From NCBI GenBank assembly GCA_016200265.1, contig JACQFE010000047.1, positions 1 through 64,000 of the forward strand: DNA of 64,000 nucleotides. Reading direction: 5' to 3'. Positions 1 through 8,638 of the stretch are shown piece after piece (positions within the stretch are counted from its first letter, which is position 1; the number at the start of each line of letters is the position of its first letter). This DNA comes from Planctomycetota bacterium (GTDB taxonomy: Bacteria; Planctomycetota; Phycisphaerae; UBA1845). The translations under genes and the position numbers were made by a program. The notes under the pieces were generated by a model that ran no database searches, had not been told where the DNA came from, and worked only from the letters and a program-made list of their open reading frames with translations.

Positions 1-2849
1 AGCGGCGCGGAAACAGCGCAACACATCGCTTCTTGTCCCATGCAGCCCGACCCGAATTCACGGACTTCGTAGATGGAACTAGGCATGATGTCCGCGCCTG
101 TCACGCGGAGCGGCTGCGTACCCAACGCCGCATTCCAATCCGTATAACTCGGCGTGCATTGCAAATGAGCGCATTTGAAATTCGTGTGCAGGATTTCAGA
201 TTCCGCGCAATCTTGTGGCGGTCCGACCCAGCGAGATTGACCTTCCCAAGCGGTGAAATTCAACGGCACCCAGACAAGATCTGGCGGCACCGGGTGGTAA
301 AGGCTCACCAGCTTGACCTCGATGGCCGAACCTGCCACTTGTGCGTTTTCGCCCGCCGCAGGAACAAAAAAGGAAATGTATCGATTCTGGTCAGGCTCGC
401 CGGAAATGGGCAGAGGCGAATCAGAAATCTCGCACCGAGACTGGGGACAACCAGCTACAGCAACGCCGGCGCAGCCAATATCCACGGTACCCGAACCGCG
501 TGAACTTGAGTAACCCCCCACGCGAATCACATAGCATTCGCCAGCCTGGGCCTGCGAAACAGAAATCCCCGCGCCGCCCGTGGGCACACCGGTACACGAT
601 TCATCCTCAAATTGGCCGTTAACCAGATACTGGTTCCCGTTGTTAGCATCCGTCGGGCAGAAACTACAGTCGCCGGGTTTGTGGTACACCGCGAGCATCG
701 AATCATACTCATGGCCTGTACCGCACATGCTGACAACCAGGGTGCAGTCAGCCAGAGCTTGATATCGGTACCAGACGTCACTGTAGATTATCGGACCCTC
801 CTTGTAGTGAAGTCCGAGCTGTGGTCCATCCGTGTCCGCGCATTGTGTGTGAGTAACATAGGTTCCCGCAGAGGGAATCAGGTTGCCGATCGTGCTTGAG
901 CAGTGATCGTTTGGCGCTCCACCCAGTTCGCAGCCGCTGCACGATGCGGATTGATTGTCCACGTCCCAAATCGTGTGCCAGGAATTGCAGCCTGCAAGTG
1001 TAGTCAGCGTACAGGTGCCATTCAGACAATCACAGCAACTTCGAACCACGTCGCCTGACGCATCGCGCGCCACGTTTCCATCCATACACCACGCGTAATC
1101 GGTGAATCGTTCGGAGCCTTGCTTGTATCCCAAACCAGAACCCGAAGCGGAATAATGATTCCCCTTCCTTCCACTTGCTGATACTTGATCCCAAAACCAA
1201 CGACAGGTTGGACTCGAAGAATCCGGATCATTAGAAACCTCCAGCCAATAGATCCAGTTTCCGCCTGCGATGAGCCCGCTTACCGGAACATCCAAGATCA
1301 ACTCGAATAGATAATCGGAGAGCGGTCCACCGGGCTGGTAGTCAAGCGCCCCTTCCGGAACAACGAGGCGACTCACCGAGGCCGCGCTTTCCGCAATCAG
1401 TTCACAAGGCAGTCCTTCAAAGTTGTCGTACACACGCGCGCGGAAATGATCGGCACTTACGCTTGCGCCACAGTCCAGCGAATCCCCGCTTGGCCATGCC
1501 GTCGAATCGAGATACCGCCCCCAGACGCAAAGATGCGACAGCTCCGAAGACAGCGGCACAAAATCGTCCGCGATCAGTGTTCCGGCGGATCCCAGCGACC
1601 GATTGCTCATCCCGCCAATCGCCGCATAATCCCAAGCCTGACAGTTGAACGACCCTTGGATCGAACACAGGGGACAAATCGGCGGCTGGGCAGGCTGTTG
1701 AGGCGTCCCCGCGCAGTATTGCGATGTCGAGCACTGATCGTCCGCGGCGCAGCTTTGTCCCGGAACGTTTGTGCTGCACGTCTCGCCAATGTTGCAGCAG
1801 ACGCCGCCGTGGCAACGAACTCCGCCGGCGTAATTCCCACCAAGCGTTAGCTCACAGTCCGTCTGATTCATCGTCCCGATACTGTCGTCGCAAGCTCCGG
1901 CAGGCATGCAACAAACGCCCGTGCTGCACGGAGACGAATCGCACGAGTCAATCGCCGGATTGTGAAGCGGCGGCCCGAGGTAATTGCCGCCCTGTGTGGA
2001 ACAATCCAATTCATTTTTCACCTCGCACGTGGATTGCATGCAACATGCGGCTGGGACACACGGATATGCAGTGACATGTAGCTGATACGGACCGTGGTAG
2101 CTCGGATAATCGGTGACAATTGGCAGGTAATAAGTCCCAGCACTTAATGGACCATACCAGGACCAATAATCCGCTCCCGAGCAATGCGGCGGTCCGGAAC
2201 CGAAGGCCGGCTCAGGCGCACCGTTGATCAACGGCTGGTGCGGGTTCGGCGAAGGATTGAAGCCGGGATTGCACGTACATGATGGTTCCAATTGCCCATT
2301 CAGAAAGTTGACGTAGTGCCCCGTACAGCAACTGTCGACAAGAACGTACGCACACGCATCGATCGAAAACGATTCCCACCACAGTGTGTAAAAAGCATTG
2401 GCATAACAACCATCGTAACCGCAGAGTATGCATTCAAAGTCCGAGCTGTCCTGAGTCGCCCCGATGCTGTTTCCAGAAATGGTGATCCCAACCGGATCTC
2501 CGCCCGGCGGAGGCACATGAATCACATGAACGATTGCATCGCCGCATTGATCCGCACCTGTGCGAACCGGCTGTGGACAACACGTCTGAAGTGCCGCATC
2601 GTAGCCGCTGTCCGCGTCGCACAGTGTCCCCGCGCCTTGAAAGCTGCCGCCGCCCTGTTGGCACGTGAGTTGATCCAGTAGTGTGCAATTGCCGGTCGCT
2701 GGATCGCAACACGCGCCGGTCACGGCTGGTTGAACCACAATCGTGCCGCCGGGCAAGGCCGCACGACTTTCGGCGATCATGAGACTGATAAAAATGACGG
2801 TAACAACGATAGAATCGACAAGCAGGCTGGAAACGCGTTTAGGCCTCAT
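1..2849 (-). CDS. Large secreted Cys-rich protein, C-terminus beyond the left edge
   Basis: One uninterrupted reading frame on the minus strand from ATG at 2849 to the window edge, about 949 residues with no stop seen. I translated 2849 down to about 2170 and the stretch around 300-600 and both are open. The start is supported by GGAGG eight to nine bases upstream. The N-terminus (MRPKRVSSLLVDSIVVTVIF...) has basic residues, a hydrophobic core and an Ala-rich end, so it is a likely signal peptide. The mature part is rich in Cys and in CC pairs (GACCDPATGNC, DSCCTGHY). Near the edge it has a block GECYVIRVGGY...GTVDIGC that resembles the beta-sandwich segments common in planctomycete exported proteins. 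Probably extracellular or cell-surface; the exact role is unknown. The C-terminal sorting signal, if any, lies outside the window. Confidence 0.8.
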   Translation of the reverse strand, partial: MRPKRVSSLLVDSIVVTVIFISLMIAESRAALPGGTIVVQPAVTGACCDPATGNCTLLDQLTCQQGGGSFQGAGTLCDADSGYDAALQTCCPQPVRTGADQCGDAIVHVIHVPPPGGDPVGITISGNSIGATQDSSDFECILCGYDGCYANAFYTLWWESFSIDACAYVLVDSCCTGHYVNFLNGQLEPSCTCNPGFNPSPNPHQPLINGAPEPAFGSGPPHCSGADYWSWYGPLSAGTYYLPIVTDYPSYHGPYQLHVTAYPCVPAACCMQSTCEVKNELDCSTQGGNYLGPPLHNPAIDSCDSSPCSTGVCCMPAGACDDSIGTMNQTDCELTLGGNYAGGVRCHGGVCCNIGETCSTNVPGQSCAADDQCSTSQYCAGTPQQPAQPPICPLCSIQGSFNCQAWDYAAIGGMSNRSLGSAGTLIADDFVPLSSELSHLCVWGRYLDSTAWPSGDSLDCGASVSADHFRARVYDNFEGLPCELIAESAASVSRLVVPEGALDYQPGGPLSDYLFELILDVPVSGLIAGGNWIYWLEVSNDPDSSSPTCRWFWDQVSASGRKGNHYSASGSGLGYKQGSERFTDYAWCMDGNVARDASGDVVRSCCDCLNGTCTLTTLAGCNSWHTIWDVDNQSASCSGCELGGAPNDHCSSTIGNLIPSAGTYVTHTQCADTDGPQLGLHYKEGPIIYSDVWYRYQALADCTLVVSMCGTGHEYDSMLAVYHKPGDCSFCPTDANNGNQYLVNGQFEDESCTGVPTGGAGISVSQAQAGECYVIRVGGYSSSRGSGTVDIGCAGVAVAGCPQSRCEISDSPLPISGEPDQNRYISFFVPAAGENAQVAGSAIEVKLVSLYHPVPPDLVWVPLNFTAWEGQSRWVGPPQDCAESEILHTNFKCAHLQCTPSYTDWNAALGTQPLRVTGADIMPSSIYEVREFGSGCMGQEAMCCAVSAP

Positions 2850-2883
2850 CGCAGTTTTCCTCCATTACGCGAAATGCCCAAGC

Positions 2884-2912
2884 ATTTTATTGAATCGCGG
2901 AGGCATTCACAA
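2884..2912 (-). promoter_or_regulatory. Probable sigma-70 type promoter of the large Cys-rich gene
   Basis: Read on the minus strand, TTGTGA (2912-2907) and TAAAAT (2889-2884) are 17 bases apart, close to the -35/-10 consensus. They lie about 35 bases upstream of the ATG at 2849, with a GGAGG ribosome site between. Confidence 0.5.
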
Positions 2913-3021
2913 GATGGGAAACGCTACCGGTCGCGATGCGCATGGGTCGATCTTTGGATTCGATGCTGCGTAACGCCCTCGCGAACTGAAATCGAATAAA
3001 TTCACTAAAATTTCGCGGCTC

Positions 3022-3037
3022 TGGCATGCCGCTTGCA
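3022..3037 (+). promoter_or_regulatory. Putative sigma-54 (-24/-12) promoter
   Basis: TGGCATGCCGCTTGCA matches the RpoN consensus TGGCAYR-N4-TTGCW at every fixed position, with the GG and GC elements in the right register. It lies about 95 bases upstream of the ATG at 3131 on the same strand, so transcription would start near 3049. No RpoN activator gene is visible nearby. Confidence 0.55.
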
Positions 3038-3130
3038 TACAATTCCTTAGGGCCTTCGCGAATGCGGATCGGTTCGCGGCCCGAAGAGGGCAATTCGGCA
3101 TACAAAGGGCCAATCGAAAGGAGGACAGCA

Positions 3131-3337
3131 ATGTCACTTCGCACAATTCACCTCATTTTCATTTTGGCGGCCATCGTTCTCGTGGACATGTTCGGCGCGT
3201 GGGCGGTCTATACCAACGCGCACTCCCACGAGCGAGGCCTGTTGGCTGTGGGAATCCTCTCATTCGTCGCGGGATTCGCACTGGCCGGTTACGCAATCTG
3301 GTTCGTGCGGAAGCTCGATCGAAAACACATCGAGTAA
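3131..3337 (+). CDS. Small two-helix membrane protein (68 aa)
   Basis: The ATG at 3131 follows GGAGG with good spacing; the frame stays open upstream to 3026 but that part has no ribosome site. The protein has a hydrophobic segment at about residues 6-24 (IHLIFILAAIVLVDMFGAWA) and a second at about 35-57, with a short polar loop (YTNAHSHERG) and a basic C-terminus (VRKLDRKHIE). It is therefore probably an inner-membrane hairpin protein. I do not recognise the family. It is a lone gene on the plus strand, next to convergent minus-strand genes, and the sigma-54-like site at 3022 suggests regulated expression. Confidence 0.6.
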   Translation: MSLRTIHLIFILAAIVLVDMFGAWAVYTNAHSHERGLLAVGILSFVAGFALAGYAIWFVRKLDRKHIE

Positions 3338-3421
3338 CGGACTACTGAACGATTCCAACCGAGCGTTCGGGGTGGCATGGCCAAGCGAAGCGCCGCCATG
3401 CCTGCGGGGCCGAGTGCTGCG

Positions 3422-4831
3422 TCACTTGCCCAAGACTTGCGACTCGGTCGTCGAGATCGCGGCGTTGATTGCTCGAGCGACGACTTCATGCCCCGCAGGG
3501 CTCCAGTGTTGGTCGTAGGAGTAGTAGACCTGCGTGCCGGACGCGGTTGCATCGCGAAGCGGCTTAGTCAGGCTGATAAACCCGATGGATTGCGACGCAC
3601 ACCAATCCGCGATCACGGTCTCCTTCGCGTCGAGTCGTGAGAGCAGATTTTTCATGAACTCATTCGCAGGCGGCAATTCCTTCAATCCAATCGCGGCGAA
3701 ATCACGGAAGGCCCGAATAGGCAAGTGATCGGCCACCAACGGTAGCACGACGTGAGCCTTCGCCGGCGCAAGAGCGATCAACAATCGCGCTCCATTCTTC
3801 TTGCAAGTCATGTTCAATTCATTGAGCTGACCTCGCGGATTGAGCCAGTGTTCATCCTGCATGAAATCGTCGGCAGACTCGTAGAGATCGCGAAGCTGTT
3901 TGGGTTCAAATTCGTAGTAATTCCTTCCAGCGTCGGTAGTGACGGCAACCGGCAGCCAATCAATCGCCGCGGAGTTTGCAACCACCGCGTGGCTGCCGAT
4001 CGGCGCGAATGTATCGACGAGCAACCGATCCAGCGTCTTGATGACCGGTGACCTCGCAACGTAATCATGGAAACGCATGGAAACGCTTGGGTGCAATCTC
4101 TTCTCGTCCGACTTTGTCGAACGAAAATCGTTGCCTTCATACACCAGGCAAACGACGATCTTTGCCCGGAGCCCTTCCCCAATTTCCTTGTACGATTCGA
4201 GATAATGGAACGGGTCGTAGCCGGACATGCCGAGGTTGTAGACGCTTTTTCCGCTGAGCTTCGCCCATTGAGCCGGCCAACATTGTTCGTCCGTGACATT
4301 CGACCCTTCGGTGAACGAATCGCCGAGTGCGATGATGTCATACGTCGTCGCAACGCTTCGATTTCGATAACCATTTGCATCCGTGTGCAGCTCGCAATCG
4401 ACGGTCGGAAAGCCGGGCTTCGCATTCGGATACGTGCGGAGCGCTTCCGGTCGATCGACATATTTGAGATTGAACTTCGCATTCGGCGGACGGTGATAGG
4501 CCGGCGTCCCGCGAATGAAATGCTGCACGTCCGGCGTACGAAGAAAAAAGTCGGCGATGACAACCGTTGGAACCAGAAAAAACGCGACGGCAAGAACCTG
4601 AAACCACCGGCGTTTGTATCGCGCCCCGCGCGACCAATCGATGTAACAGCCGAGAATTGACAGCAGCAAAATGCCGACATTCCACGCGAAATGCGTGAGC
4701 GAATATCGACCGAGAAGCGTCTGCTCGTCGCGGGCAATTAGTTCAACGACATTGTTGGGAACAATCCACAACGCCGCATTCGCGACGATGACAATCGCAA
4801 GCCAGATTTTCTGCCGTGGGAGAAGCTTCAC
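3422..4831 (-). CDS. Membrane-anchored SGNH/GDSL-type hydrolase
   Basis: A protein of 469 residues starting at GTG 4831, six bases after the stop of the lemA-like gene. It has three hydrophobic segments in the first 100 residues (about 9-26, 44-62, 76-95), then a soluble domain. The SGNH signature is visible: block I DIIALGDSFTEGSN (nucleophile Ser in GDSF, about residue 170), a Gly in YNLGMSGY, an Asn in YEGNDFR, and the C-terminal catalytic pair in YDQHWSPAGHEVVA. That layout is typical of AlgX/AlgJ-like and other carbohydrate O-acyl esterases or transferases acting outside the membrane. The substrate is not predictable. It is last in a minus-strand run with the three genes at 4838-7083. 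Confidence 0.75.
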   Translation of the reverse strand: MKLLPRQKIWLAIVIVANAALWIVPNNVVELIARDEQTLLGRYSLTHFAWNVGILLLSILGCYIDWSRGARYKRRWFQVLAVAFFLVPTVVIADFFLRTPDVQHFIRGTPAYHRPPNAKFNLKYVDRPEALRTYPNAKPGFPTVDCELHTDANGYRNRSVATTYDIIALGDSFTEGSNVTDEQCWPAQWAKLSGKSVYNLGMSGYDPFHYLESYKEIGEGLRAKIVVCLVYEGNDFRSTKSDEKRLHPSVSMRFHDYVARSPVIKTLDRLLVDTFAPIGSHAVVANSAAIDWLPVAVTTDAGRNYYEFEPKQLRDLYESADDFMQDEHWLNPRGQLNELNMTCKKNGARLLIALAPAKAHVVLPLVADHLPIRAFRDFAAIGLKELPPANEFMKNLLSRLDAKETVIADWCASQSIGFISLTKPLRDATASGTQVYYSYDQHWSPAGHEVVARAINAAISTTESQVLGK

Positions 4832-4837
4832 GAATGT

Positions 4838-5557
4838 TTATGGCTTCTTCGAAAAATCCAACTTCGGATTCGCCTTCGCCGCTTCGGGCACATTGAAGTA
4901 CTCCGCGGGTTTCACACCGGCCAGGCCCGCATAGATTTTGCCGAGCAGTTGCCGAGTGAATGTGTTCAAGGTCTTGACCTGTTCGTTGTATCGCTGGCGC
5001 TCGACAGCCAAACGGTTTTCCGTTCCTTCGAGCGAATCCTGCAACTTCAGGAATCCTTCGTTCGCTTTCAGGTCTGGATACTTTTCCTGCAAGACAAGCA
5101 ATCGCGACAAAGCAGATTCGAAGCCATTGGCGGCCTTGGCTTGCTCACCGACATCGCCGGTCTTTTTCGCCTGAAAATACGATTCTCGTGTCTTTGCAAC
5201 GCCGAGAAATACGTCTTCTTCATGCGCCGCGTAGCCTTTGACCGTGCTGACGAGATTGGGCAAGAGATCGAATCGCCGCTGCAACTGATTATCAACCTGC
5301 GCCCAGGCACTCTTCACCTGCTCGTCGAGCGAAATCGCTCGGTTGTAGCCGCTGTACGCGCAGCCGCCGATCGTCAAGCAACCAATCAAGAACACTCCGG
5401 CGGTCGCCAACAATACTTTTCCGACGCTCATCGTTGCACCTGATCTTGCAGAAACCGCGGCCCCGCAATTGGGACAAAACCGCCCCGCTCGCGCGATTGA
5501 TGCGCCGCACTTCGAACAATTGAGTGGGCCGTGTCCACCGACGTTACCAGCCTCCAC
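4838..5557 (-). CDS. lemA: LemA family protein with N-terminal zinc ribbon
   Basis: From GTG 5557, about 239 residues. I chose this start because GGAGG lies eight bases upstream; the frame is also open to a TTG at 5605 inside the preceding gene. The N-terminus carries a two-Cys-pair zinc ribbon (CSKCG...CPNCG). A transmembrane helix follows (VLLATAGVFLIGCLTIGG), then a typical LemA domain: YNRAISLDEQVKSAWAQVDNQLQRR, DLLPNLVSTVKGYAAHE and a C-terminal AEYFN. LemA proteins are small membrane proteins with a helical bundle of unclear function. It overlaps the TPM-domain gene by 14 bases, a pairing often seen in bacteria. The fused zinc ribbon is less usual. Confidence 0.8.
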   Translation of the reverse strand: MEAGNVGGHGPLNCSKCGASIARAGRFCPNCGAAVSARSGATMSVGKVLLATAGVFLIGCLTIGGCAYSGYNRAISLDEQVKSAWAQVDNQLQRRFDLLPNLVSTVKGYAAHEEDVFLGVAKTRESYFQAKKTGDVGEQAKAANGFESALSRLLVLQEKYPDLKANEGFLKLQDSLEGTENRLAVERQRYNEQVKTLNTFTRQLLGKIYAGLAGVKPAEYFNVPEAAKANPKLDFSKKP

Positions 5558-6362
5558 CCGATCCACCTCCGCCGAAACCACCACCGCCGCCGAACGATCC
5601 GCCAAAACCTCCGCCGGATCCGCCCCACCCGGAGCTTGACCCGCTACCCCAACCGCCCCGGCTGCCGCGGCTCATATCGCGTAGCACGCTACCCCAGAAC
5701 ATTCCGCTCCAGAATCCGCCGCCGCCCCAGCCCCCGTAGTATCCCCGCCGACGCGAGATCGACAACAACACCATGAGCACGATAAGGAGCACCAGGAATC
5801 CAGCCCCAATTCCACCGGCCGGCCCCTGCTGCTGAAGGTGCATCTTCGGCATTCCCGTCAACGTAACATTCGCATCTTCCGCGACCTTATTCGCGATGGT
5901 CACGACGGTTTTGTACAACCCGCCGGTGTAATCGCCCTGTCGAAACGCCGGCACGAGCATTTCTCGTTGCAGCGAGCCGGTCCACGAATCGGTCAGCGTG
6001 GGCTCCAGGCCATATCCGACCTGCAACCGATATTTGCGATCCTGAATGGCCACCACGAGCAGCGCGCCGTTGTCCTTGCCCTTTTTTCCGAGCTTCCAAA
6101 GCTCGGCGTGACGCATTGAGAAATTGAAAATCGGTTCGTCTTCAGTCGACTGCACGGTGAGTACTTTAACCTGCGCGCCGGTTTTCTGTTCGAGCTCGCG
6201 CAGCCAGCTTTCGAGCTTTGCGCGCGTTCCAGCGTCAATCACGTTGGCGCGATCGACGACGAATGTGCCGGGATCAGGTATGGTCACGGCCGCTAGGACT
6301 TCAGCGCACGGTATCGCGAAACAGCAAATCCATAGCGCTCGAGCGAATGCTTTACCAACCAT
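5544..6362 (-). CDS. TPM-domain (YgcG-like) membrane protein with Gly-rich tail
   Basis: ATG at 6362 (272 residues) overlaps the upstream stop by 11 bases and gives a clean signal peptide (MVGKAFARALWICCFAIPC). Longer in-frame starts at 6389 and 6443 run deeper into the upstream gene. The TPM domain follows: PDPGTFVVDRANVIDAGT, GAQVKVLTVQSTE, NGALLVVAIQDRKYRLQVGYG. A transmembrane helix (GAGFLVLLIVLMVLLSI) and a tail made almost only of Gly, Ser and Trp complete the protein. In this family the TPM domain is periplasmic and the Gly-rich tail lies across the membrane. Translational coupling to the lemA-like gene suggests a shared role. Confidence 0.8.
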   Translation of the reverse strand: MVGKAFARALWICCFAIPCAEVLAAVTIPDPGTFVVDRANVIDAGTRAKLESWLRELEQKTGAQVKVLTVQSTEDEPIFNFSMRHAELWKLGKKGKDNGALLVVAIQDRKYRLQVGYGLEPTLTDSWTGSLQREMLVPAFRQGDYTGGLYKTVVTIANKVAEDANVTLTGMPKMHLQQQGPAGGIGAGFLVLLIVLMVLLSISRRRGYYGGWGGGGFWSGMFWGSVLRDMSRGSRGGWGSGSSSGWGGSGGGFGGSFGGGGGFGGGGSGGGW

Positions 6363-7083
6363 CAATAAGCTCGCCCAAGGCGTCAACATCCGCGTAGAAT
6401 CGATCAAATTCCGAATCTTCAAATGCGGGCTTTGCGGCCACACCGCGCACGCCGGGAAATTTTCGATTGAGCAGTTTTTCGAGCTCGTCGGCGACGTCCG
6501 ACTCTGATCGGTACGATTTCTCGCCTTTCAGCCAAAGCACGCCGCGCAGCGTGCGAAACAAGTTTCGGGCCGCATCACGCATGACAGATACAAGCGATCC
6601 TTCGCGACCCGCTCCGGCAATCAGCCCATGCCGCATGGCAAAAAGCGTCCGCTTAAGCTCTCGCTCGCATTGCAAACGCACATTCGCAGGATCAAACGAA
6701 AGATCTGCAAAATGATCCGCCCCACGTACCGTAATGTGAAGCTGCTGAATCTCCAGCAATTCGAGCGGAAACGTATCAAGCGAACACTCGATGTGCTGCA
6801 GCGTCATGAGGAGGGGAACATCCAGCCCTGCCCGGCCCATCCGCATCCCGTGCCCCGCCAACTTCCGCAACGAAGCAGGCTCCAACCGCTCGACGACAAC
6901 AGCCGTCTGCGCTGGATGCTGTCGAGGATCAAAACCAGCCGTCAGCGCCTTCCCGAACACCGTCAGCGAAAATTCAAGCCCGCGGAACGAATCCGACACC
7001 GCATCCGCAAATCGCGTAATCGGATCAGACAACGCGTTCGGGAGCTGCCGCGCGCCCTGCTGTGTGGAAACTTCATTCATCAT
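6352..7083 (-). CDS. Hypothetical protein, first gene of the TPM/LemA operon
   Basis: 243 residues from ATG 7083 (a second ATG follows at 7080). It is soluble, with no signal peptide. The core has VFGKALTAGF, TAVVVERLE, GLDVPLLMTLQHIECSLDTFPLELLEIQ and a helical ELKRTLFAMRHGLI. This spacing of a V/LFG-start, a beta strand, and 'S-D-FP-E-L-I' reminds me of nucleotidyltransferase-fold proteins. The metal-binding DxD is not clear, so that is only a guess. It overlaps the TPM gene by 11 bases, so the three genes 6352-7083, 5544-6362 and 4838-5557 form one translation-coupled operon. Confidence 0.65.
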   Translation of the reverse strand: MMNEVSTQQGARQLPNALSDPITRFADAVSDSFRGLEFSLTVFGKALTAGFDPRQHPAQTAVVVERLEPASLRKLAGHGMRMGRAGLDVPLLMTLQHIECSLDTFPLELLEIQQLHITVRGADHFADLSFDPANVRLQCERELKRTLFAMRHGLIAGAGREGSLVSVMRDAARNLFRTLRGVLWLKGEKSYRSESDVADELEKLLNRKFPGVRGVAAKPAFEDSEFDRFYADVDALGELIDGW

Positions 7084-7169
7084 CGTGCAGTAGATTCTAT
7101 CCCGCGTCGCGAATCATGCGAATTGCCACGTGCTTGAGCGATTACTCCGATTATGGGTGGGTCACCTGC

Positions 7170-7238
7170 GTCATGCTGAGCAAAGCGAAGCATCTCGCTT
7201 CAGATTCTTCGCCTTGGCGAGCCAAGGCTCAGAATGAC
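7170..7238 (+). repeat. GTCATGCTGAGC...CTCAGAATGAC palindromic repeat
   Basis: An imperfect inverted repeat with ends GTCATGCTGAGC and CTCAGAATGAC around GAAGCATCTCG and ATTCTTCG. Related copies lie at about 36077-36111 and 52810-52915. It sits between the divergent gene at 7083 and pheS. Confidence 0.6.
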
Positions 7239-7340
7239 AGCGGTGGCCGTCTCGACAGTTGCGAATTGTCGAAAGGCTTAATTCCATGACATATCTCTGA
7301 CGCTTGCCGCATTCGGAAGTGGAATGTAAAAGTGCTTGTG

Positions 7341-8447
7341 ATGGACTTGGAACTTCTCAATACAAAAATTGCGGGAATAGAACGCGAAACCGCTGAGGCA
7401 ACACAAAAAGTCACGTCGATCGATGCACTTCGTTCGCTCGATTCCGCCGTATTGGGCAAAACAGGATCTCTTGGCGGACTTATCGCCAACATCAAGGAAT
7501 TTCCCGCCGATCAGCGCGGCCAGGTCGGCAAACTGGTCAACGAAGCCAAAGGCCGGATCAAATCCGTCCTCGACGCCCGCATGGCGGAACTCCAGCAGGC
7601 CGCCGCATCCGCGAGTGATGAGGAATCCAAATGGTTCGACCCCACGCTGCCGGGCAATGTGCGACCGATGGGCAGCGTCCATCCGGTGACGGCCGTTCAA
7701 TGGGAAATTGAGCGGCTCTTCGAGCGGCTCGGTTTCACCGTCGAAGACGGCCCGGAGATGGAAAGCGAATACAACAATTTCGAGGCCCTCAACATCCCCG
7801 CGTCGCACCCTGCCCGCGACATGCAGGACACCTTCTGGCTTGCCAACGGCATGGTGCTTCGCACGCACACCTCGCCGGTGCAGCATCGCTCGATGAAAAA
7901 ATTCGGTGCCCCGCTTCGCGTGATCGCTCCGGGCCGATGCTTCCGCTACGAAACCATCGACGCCTCGCACGAAAACACGTTTCACCAGGTCGAAGGATTG
8001 ATGATCGACCGCGACATCGGCCTGCCGCACTTGATCGCCATGGCCAAGATGCTGCTCACAGAAGTCATGCAGCGAGAAGTCACCGTCCGCGTGCGGCCCG
8101 GATATTTTCCGTTCGTCGAGCCGGGCATCGAGATCGACATGAACTGCGCTATCTGCGGCGGCAAGAAGTGTCCGACGTGCAAATACTCCGGATGGGTGGA
8201 AATCCTGCCTGCGGGGATGGTCCATCCAAACGTGCTTCGTGCCGGCGGCATCGATCCTGACGAATGGAGCGGCTTCGCCTTCGGCCTGGGCCTCACCCGC
8301 CTGGCTATGATGAAATACGGCATCGGCGACATCCGCATCCTCAACTCCGGCGACCTTCGCGCCCTCGTCGCTCCGCAGCGCATGGGCGGGCCGATCATTG
8401 TTGACAAAACTACCAAGTCGCGCGCCGTTTCCGAGCCGCGCCCGTAA
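7341..8447 (+). CDS. pheS: Phenylalanyl-tRNA synthetase alpha subunit
   Basis: 368 residues from ATG 7341 (an in-frame GTG lies at 7332). The N-terminal coiled coil (residues 1-90) is followed by the class II catalytic core: GSVHPVTAVQWEIERLF, EDGPEMESEYNNFEALNIP, DMQDTFWL, motif 2 RYETIDASHENTFHQVEG and motif 3 GLGLTRLAMMKYGI. It charges tRNA-Phe as part of an alpha2-beta2 enzyme. Length is normal for the family. The usual partner pheT is not adjacent: the next gene is convergent. The last residues and the TAA stop fall inside a dispersed repeat (8428-8455), so the natural C-terminus has been modified after the KTTK region. Confidence 0.95.
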   Translation: MDLELLNTKIAGIERETAEATQKVTSIDALRSLDSAVLGKTGSLGGLIANIKEFPADQRGQVGKLVNEAKGRIKSVLDARMAELQQAAASASDEESKWFDPTLPGNVRPMGSVHPVTAVQWEIERLFERLGFTVEDGPEMESEYNNFEALNIPASHPARDMQDTFWLANGMVLRTHTSPVQHRSMKKFGAPLRVIAPGRCFRYETIDASHENTFHQVEGLMIDRDIGLPHLIAMAKMLLTEVMQREVTVRVRPGYFPFVEPGIEIDMNCAICGGKKCPTCKYSGWVEILPAGMVHPNVLRAGGIDPDEWSGFAFGLGLTRLAMMKYGIGDIRILNSGDLRALVAPQRMGGPIIVDKTTKSRAVSEPRP

Positions 8448-8455
8448 GGAAGCGG
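8428..8455 (+). repeat. Copy of the TTTCCGAGCCGCG repeat at the pheS 3' end
   Basis: TTTCCGAGCCGCG followed by a CCGTAAGGAAGCGG arm. It matches most bases of copies at about 41190, 43700, 45180 (inverted) and 61190 (inverted). It supplies the last PheS codons and stop. Confidence 0.65.
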
Positions 8456-8539
8456 ACAGGAAAATCGAAAAGTCGAAATAAGAGTGCGTCCTGCGATGCA
8501 CGCAATCGGGAACGCAGAATTTCGGTTGCCCACTTCGAA

Positions 8540-8586
8540 GAGTGCCGAAGGCACGACAGACAATAGCCCGGCACGTGTGTGCCGGG
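8540..8586. repeat. Pair of perfect hairpins between convergent genes
   Basis: GTGCC-GAA-GGCAC at 8542-8554, then CCCGGCAC-GTGT-GTGCCGGG at 8567-8586, an 8-bp perfect stem. No T-run follows. It may serve as a bidirectional transcription barrier between pheS and the gene ending at 8639, and looks like a dispersed element. Confidence 0.5.
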
Positions 8587-8638
8587 TTCGCTCGACGCAA
8601 CGAAAACAAAGTTCCGAAGGGACGGAAGAATTTCTCGG

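Noticed and set aside
3814..4737. 307-residue minus frame within the SGNH hydrolase
   Set aside because: Out-of-frame shadow; Arg/Ser-rich without domains.
5524..5739. Pro-rich 71-residue plus frame
   Set aside because: Complement of the Gly-rich tail of the TPM protein.
7278..8609. 443-residue open frame on the minus strand over pheS
   Set aside because: Antisense to the clear pheS gene, with no ribosome site and a composition typical of a shadow frame.
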